A DNA stretch of 9,264 bases, taken from assembly GCA_037140375.1 (NCBI GenBank), contig JBAXER010000095.1:1-9264 (forward strand), in the 5' to 3' direction. The position numbers and the translations under genes were made by a program. The stretch is from WLMZ01 sp037140375 (lineage in GTDB: Bacteria > Actinomycetota > Acidimicrobiia > Acidimicrobiales > Ilumatobacteraceae). This document shows, piece after piece, positions 5,831 through 9,264 of the stretch (its first letter is position 1; every line of letters begins with the position of its first letter). The notes under the pieces are model-generated. The model did no database searches and had not been told where the DNA came from. It saw only the letters and a list, made by a program, of their open reading frames with translations.

Positions 5831-6981
5831 GGATTCCATCCTGCAATCTGCGTGCACGCCTCAACAACATCTTGGGTGCTGCCCGCATATGAGAACCGCA
5901 ACGATCGGTGGCCCAATCTGGTGTCGAAGTCGAGACCCGGCGTAGCGGCAACACCAAGTTCGTCGAGCCAACGATTGCACAGCACCATCGAGTCGTCGGT
6001 GAGGTGCGAGACATCGGCGTACACATAGAACGCGCCATCGGCGTCGGCCACTTTGGTGATGCCCGCGGCGGCGAGTCCGTCGAGCAGCAGCTCGCGGCGG
6101 GCGCGATATGCGTGCACGTACTCATCAAGCTCGGGTTGGCAATCGAACGCAGCGAGACCCACCACTTGCGACACATGCGGCGCGCAGATGTACAGGTTCT
6201 GCTGCAGGCGCTCGAACGCATCGGTGACCGCATCGGGCGTGACGATCCAGCCCAAGCGCCAGCCGGTCATGCTGAAGTATTTCGAGAAGCTGTTGATCAC
6301 GATCGCATCGTTGCTGTAGCGCAGCATCGTGCTGGCCGGGCCGTTGTAGGTGATGCCGTGATAGATCTCGTCGCTGATCAAGCGGATGCCGCGGGTGCTG
6401 CAATAGGTGGCGAGCATGGCCATCGTTTCGGGCGACAACACAGTGCCCGTTGGGTTCGATGGCGACGCAACGATGAGCCCATCGAGATGACCAACCGCGT
6501 CGAGCGACTCGGCTGTGGGCGCCCAGCGCGTGCCAGCAGCCACAGCGATGGGTACCGGTTCAACATCGAGCGCGAGTAGTGCATTGCGATACGCCGGGTA
6601 TCCGGGCTCGAGCACACCCACGCGTTGGCCAGCATCGAAGCACGCCAAAAACGCCAATGAGAAACCGGCCGACGCGCCAGCCACGATCATCACTCGATCA
6701 ACCGGAACCTGCACGTCGTACCACTGCTGGTAATGCTCGGCGATGCGACGGCGCAGGCTCATCAACCCCGCAGCGTTGGTGTAGCCAAGCGGGCCGTGCT
6801 GCATTGCGTGCACCGCTGCGGCAATCGCGGCGGGCGGTGCTGGCGTTGCGGGCTGGCCGATTTCGAGATGCATCACCCGGTGGCCGGCGGCTTCGCGCTC
6901 TGAAGCGCGCTTGCCCATTGCCATTGCGTGAAATGGCGGCACACGACTGGCGCGCAGTGACGCCGCTAAAGCGTTCGGCAC
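5827..6981 (-). CDS. PLP-dependent aminotransferase, class I/II (fold type I)
   Basis: This 384-residue protein belongs to the aspartate aminotransferase superfamily and transfers amino groups between an amino acid and a 2-oxo acid with pyridoxal phosphate. The family landmarks are all present: HLEIGQPATPAPP (38-50), GYTNAAGL (66-73), VAGASAGF (100-107), EPGYPAY (125-131), SPSNPTG with Asn176, SDEIYHG with Asp204, the Schiff-base lysine Lys234 in SFSKYFSMTGWRLGW, and a substrate-carboxylate arginine, probably Arg362 in LRFSYAGS. The substrate is not clear; aspartate, alanine/valine or aromatic amino acids are all possible. The start is GTG 6981, five bases after the preceding gene's stop, with TAGG shortly upstream; it gives the usual helix ending in MAMGKRASERE. 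The open frame continues further upstream but that part is read from the phosphoesterase gene. It overlaps the CoA transferase start by four bases. Confidence 0.92.
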   Translation of the reverse strand: MPNALAASLRASRVPPFHAMAMGKRASEREAAGHRVMHLEIGQPATPAPPAAIAAAVHAMQHGPLGYTNAAGLMSLRRRIAEHYQQWYDVQVPVDRVMIVAGASAGFSLAFLACFDAGQRVGVLEPGYPAYRNALLALDVEPVPIAVAAGTRWAPTAESLDAVGHLDGLIVASPSNPTGTVLSPETMAMLATYCSTRGIRLISDEIYHGITYNGPASTMLRYSNDAIVINSFSKYFSMTGWRLGWIVTPDAVTDAFERLQQNLYICAPHVSQVVGLAAFDCQPELDEYVHAYRARRELLLDGLAAAGITKVADADGAFYVYADVSHLTDDSMVLCNRWLDELGVAATPGLDFDTRLGHRSLRFSYAGSTQDVVEACTQIAGWNP

Positions 6982-6986
6982 GTTGC

Positions 6987-8000
6987 CTAGCGCAGCGCCA
7001 GAGTGAAGCACCTGTCCTCCAGACGACCCAATGCATAGCTCTCGTAGTCGATGCCGAAGTCGCTGTAGAGGTGGCGACAACGCTCGCTCCAACCCAATGC
7101 TTCGGGCGACGAAATGCGGTGCACCACTTGCATCACACCGGTTTCGTACACGCGGTACTCGGCCCACGTGCCAGGGAAGTCTTTGACGCAACCAACCTCG
7201 ATGGTGGGCACATCAAGCGCGGCGCTCATGGAACGCACACGATGGCGATGGGTGTGGCCGGCGGTGTAGGCAATGATGCTGTTGCGGCGAGCCACCACTT
7301 CGGCAAGGCCTTCGCTGGCATCGGGATGCATGCCGAAGTAGCCCTCGCTGCGATGGCTATCGGCGCCGCCCTGTGTCCACTGTTGATGGTGACCCATCAC
7401 AATCACGGGACTGTCGGTGTTGGCCGCATGATCATCGAGCCACATCAGTTGCTGCTCAGAAAGCATGCCGGTGGTGCCACCAGGGATCACGGTGTCCATC
7501 AGCGCAACGCACACGCCAGGCAGCTCTACCCACTGATCGCCGTCGTAGCCACTTTGAAACTTGTAGGCATCGTGGTTGCCGCGCACCACATGCAAGCGAC
7601 CATCGAACGCACCGCGGTAGTGCTGCTCGAATGCTTCCCACTCGTGCGGCTGACCGTCTTGGCTCAGGTCGCCTTTCACAAACACAGCCCACGGGTTCAA
7701 GGCGCTGATCTCGGCGATGGCACCACGGTTCATGATCTCGGGATACGGATCTTCGCCGGGGGCGCTGCGCTGAATGGGGCCACCGGGAGTGGTAGCGATG
7801 CGGCCGCATTCGGTCTCACCAAAATGCACATCGTTCACCGTGGCAAACGTGCACAGCAGCTCGCCCTCGGGCCGAGGCAACGTGGTGACCCACTGGCCAT
7901 GAAACTCATAGGGCGTGTCGTGAGCAAGGTCTTCGTAGCGGTGCACCGTGGCGCCGTCATGCATCACGATCAGGTCGTTGGCAACAGTTGTGATATCCAC
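6987..8000 (-). CDS. Calcineurin-like metallophosphoesterase
   Basis: This 337-residue protein has the full set of calcineurin-like phosphoesterase motifs for a two-metal centre: DVH (Asp57, His59), GDLSQDG (Asp111), GNHDA (Asn142, His143, Asp144), GHHQ (His204) and GHTHRH (His249, His251). The order and spacing recall the Icc/CpdA class III cyclic-nucleotide phosphodiesterase group, but the substrate could equally be another phosphodiester or monoester. The first 50 residues precede the first metal motif and look like a small beta-rich domain ending in TLPRPEGELL, not a signal peptide, so the enzyme is probably cytoplasmic. The start GTG 8000 has GGTGA four bases upstream; ATG 7964 is a weaker in-frame option. 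The gene ends five bases before the aminotransferase start, which suggests shared transcription. The following 50-base gap on its 5' side separates it from the tyrosine phosphatase gene. Confidence 0.9.
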   Translation of the reverse strand: MDITTVANDLIVMHDGATVHRYEDLAHDTPYEFHGQWVTTLPRPEGELLCTFATVNDVHFGETECGRIATTPGGPIQRSAPGEDPYPEIMNRGAIAEISALNPWAVFVKGDLSQDGQPHEWEAFEQHYRGAFDGRLHVVRGNHDAYKFQSGYDGDQWVELPGVCVALMDTVIPGGTTGMLSEQQLMWLDDHAANTDSPVIVMGHHQQWTQGGADSHRSEGYFGMHPDASEGLAEVVARRNSIIAYTAGHTHRHRVRSMSAALDVPTIEVGCVKDFPGTWAEYRVYETGVMQVVHRISSPEALGWSERCRHLYSDFGIDYESYALGRLEDRCFTLALR

Positions 8001-8023
8001 GCCGTCACCGTAGCCCGCCCCGT

Positions 8024-8033
8024 GCGCTAGCGC
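8024..8033. repeat. Perfect 10-bp palindrome in the gap upstream of the phosphoesterase
   Basis: GCGCTAGCGC is fully self-complementary and lies in the 50-base gap between the tyrosine phosphatase stop and the phosphoesterase start. This is the only sizeable gap in the long minus-strand unit. It might be an operator or a weak pause hairpin, or simply chance. Confidence 0.3.
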
Positions 8034-8050
8034 CGCTGACGTGCCTGTGG

Positions 8051-8611
8051 TTAGGGGGCGACGGAAGCGAGCGCCACAGCGATGGCCCGCATGAGGTCAT
8101 CGAGTTCGCTGGCACACGCACGATGCGCTGCAACCGATTGCCCGTATGGGTCGGCCACATCATCGGCTGCGTTGTCGCCCATCAGGTTGCGCGTGGTTCG
8201 GCCTTCGCCGAGATCGGTCAGTAGGTCGGCGAGAGTGCCTTGGCGATCTACGCCCATCACACCCAAGCTGCGAACCATTTCCTTCACGGTGAACGCCCGC
8301 TGAAAGACGCCGGGCGATGTTGTGGCGATTGTGCGCAGATGTTCGCGGGTCATTCCCACGACAAGATCGGCGCCTTCGGTATCGATGATCGCTCGATCCA
8401 TCTTGCGAGGAACATGCCGAGCGATGTCGAGGCCGAGTTCGTTGAGCACGGTTACTGCAGCCGGATCAACGGGAAGGTTGTGGCTTTGCGTGCCCGCTGA
8501 ACGCACATCGACATCGATGCCAAGGTTGAACGCGTGATGCGACAACAGCGCGGCAGCCATTGGCGACCGGCACACATTGGCAGTGCACACAACGAGAACT
8601 CGATACGTCAT
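8051..8611 (-). CDS. Low-molecular-weight protein-tyrosine phosphatase
   Basis: This 186-residue protein is a low-molecular-weight tyrosine phosphatase. The phosphate loop VCTANVCRSPMA sits at the N-terminus with nucleophile Cys9 and Arg15 in the C-x5-R signature, and the general acid is Asp154 in DVADPYG near the C-terminus. The usual Gly at the third loop position (C-x-G-N) is Ala11 here. At 186 residues it is longer than the usual 150-160; the extra length is between about residues 110 and 150. Bacterial members often dephosphorylate tyrosine kinases or sugar-transfer enzymes of exopolysaccharide and cell-wall assembly, and the LytR_C gene just upstream fits that. An arsenate reductase of the same fold is less likely. 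The ATG at 8611 follows the previous stop by 15 bases; no clear ribosome binding site is seen. Confidence 0.92.
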   Translation of the reverse strand: MTYRVLVVCTANVCRSPMAAALLSHHAFNLGIDVDVRSAGTQSHNLPVDPAAVTVLNELGLDIARHVPRKMDRAIIDTEGADLVVGMTREHLRTIATTSPGVFQRAFTVKEMVRSLGVMGVDRQGTLADLLTDLGEGRTTRNLMGDNAADDVADPYGQSVAAHRACASELDDLMRAIAVALASVAP

Positions 8612-8626
8612 GTGCGGCGAGCCGTT

Positions 8627-9151
8627 CTAGCCCACGAAGTCTTTGCCAAGGACCACGATCACGTCGCCCCTGTCGTCGGCGGCGGTGACTGGGCCAGTGG
8701 TGAGCGGTTGCACAATGGCTGGATCAAGCGCGAGCTGCTTGGCAATCGCGGCGGCGGCCTGCTCGAAGCCGGGCCGCACGTACACCACCGACTCGAGCAA
8801 CGAGCGCAACGCATTCACCGGATGCGTGTCGATGAAGCCAGCGGCGATGAGCTTGTCGGCCGTTGCGCGGGCAACAAGCTGGCGAGTAGTTGCATTTGCA
8901 ATTACCACCCGCACCGCGGCCTTATCGAACGCCGATGCCGCAGTGGTGGTTGCAGCGTCGGTGGTGTGGGTGATAGCGGCAGGAGCAGTAGTTGAAGCGC
9001 CTGCATCAGTAGCAGGAACGCTCACGTCGCCCGTTGAGACCGGCTGGTTGATGATCGTGTTGTCTACCTTCGTTGGCATGCCAGCGATCGCGAAACCGGC
9101 GAGCAGACCCAAGATTGCAACGGCGATGAGAACAAGCGCAGAGCGCTTCAC
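8627..9151 (-). CDS. Membrane-anchored LytR_C-domain protein
   Basis: This 174-residue protein has a single N-terminal hydrophobic segment (about residues 4-24, following MKR), an Ala/Thr/Ser/Val-rich linker (about 27-74), and a C-terminal domain (about 79-174). The domain reads VRVVIANAT, then an alanine-rich helix ending in LIAAGF, VVYVRPGFEQAAAAIAKQL and finally VIVVLGKDF. That pattern matches the LytR_C domain found C-terminal to, or separate from, LytR-CpsA-Psr cell-wall polymer ligases. It should be exposed on the outer face of the membrane; there is no catalytic LCP domain, so it is probably an accessory or binding protein. The start is GTG 9151, overlapping the TGA of the upstream frame (GTGA, 9148-9151); the lack of a ribosome binding site agrees with coupled translation. 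Confidence 0.8.
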   Translation of the reverse strand: MKRSALVLIAVAILGLLAGFAIAGMPTKVDNTIINQPVSTGDVSVPATDAGASTTAPAAITHTTDAATTTAASAFDKAAVRVVIANATTRQLVARATADKLIAAGFIDTHPVNALRSLLESVVYVRPGFEQAAAAIAKQLALDPAIVQPLTTGPVTAADDRGDVIVVLGKDFVG

Positions 9152-9264
9152 AAGGAGCCAGAGACTGACTCGTCGGCATCAATTGAGCCGCCAACACCAG
9201 GAATCGATGTGGTCGCTGGCGCTGGCATAGAAATCGACGTTGGCCCTGCACTGCGACCGAAGCG
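9148..9264 (-). CDS. C-terminal tail of an unidentified protein (partial, runs off the window)
   Basis: On the minus strand the last 117 bases read as one open frame of 38 residues ending in TGA at 9148-9150. The text is rich in Ser, Pro, Thr and Gly (RFGRSAGPTSISMPAPATTS, then a Gly/Asp/Ser-rich end), so it looks like a disordered tail. I cannot name the protein. The GTGA overlap with the LytR_C gene is the main support for this frame. An LCP ligase or another envelope protein would fit the neighbourhood, but nothing visible shows it. A second open frame on the same strand (9006-9251) reads through the LytR_C gene and is less credible. Confidence 0.5.
   Translation of the reverse strand, partial: RFGRSAGPTSISMPAPATTSIPGVGGSIDADESVSGSL

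Noticed and set aside
6579..8030. Plus-strand open frame of 483 codons opposite the phosphoesterase and aminotransferase
   Set aside because: It has no recognisable domain and arises from codon bias of the true minus-strand genes.
1..9264. tRNA, rRNA, CRISPR arrays, transposases, integrases, toxin-antitoxin or phage genes
   Set aside because: I looked for characteristic repeats, tRNA arms and protein motifs on both strands and found none.

Overview
The window looks like a chromosomal piece of a high-GC Gram-positive bacterium, most likely an actinobacterium. The class Acidimicrobiia (Ilumatobacter-like) is my best guess from the flavour of the proteins; it is not proven. The evidence is G/C-rich third positions in almost all genes, frequent GTG starts, tightly packed co-oriented genes with ATGA/GTGA overlaps, and several CaiB/BaiF-type CoA transferases and nucleophile-Asp alpha/beta hydrolases.

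Layout. (1) Positions 1-1947 are the least ordinary part. They hold a short 5' fragment of an alpha/beta hydrolase (18-98), a visibly AT-richer gene for a DUF347/COG4705-type membrane protein (253-1008), a stretch of about 275 bases without a convincing gene but with small repeats, and an N-terminally truncated alpha/beta hydrolase (1285-1947) that keeps its catalytic triad but has lost its oxyanion-hole start. (2) Positions 1995-4015, minus strand, form a two-gene unit: a family III CoA transferase followed, with a GTGA overlap, by a Nudix hydrolase carrying a CoA-pyrophosphatase-like signature. (3) Positions 4059-4706, plus strand, encode peptide methionine sulfoxide reductase MsrA, divergent from the first CoA transferase and overlapping the stop codon of the second. 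(4) Positions 4703-9264, minus strand, look like one long unit read from the right edge: an unknown protein tail, a membrane-anchored LytR_C-domain protein, a low-molecular-weight tyrosine phosphatase, a calcineurin-like metallophosphoesterase, a PLP-dependent aminotransferase and a second family III CoA transferase.

How the genes may work together. The CoA transferase/Nudix pair suggests handling of acyl-CoA or turnover of CoA esters. The LytR_C/phosphatase pair suggests cell-envelope polymer assembly or its control by tyrosine dephosphorylation. MsrA is an independent oxidative-damage repair gene that sits between the two CoA transferases. Substrates of the CoA transferases, the aminotransferase and the phosphoesterase cannot be read from sequence alone.

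I see no CRISPR array, rRNA, tRNA, transposase, integrase or phage gene. I find no convincing new multi-gene system. The most interesting spots are the split/degraded hydrolase around a base-compositionally foreign membrane gene, and the regular fourfold repeat inside that membrane protein.
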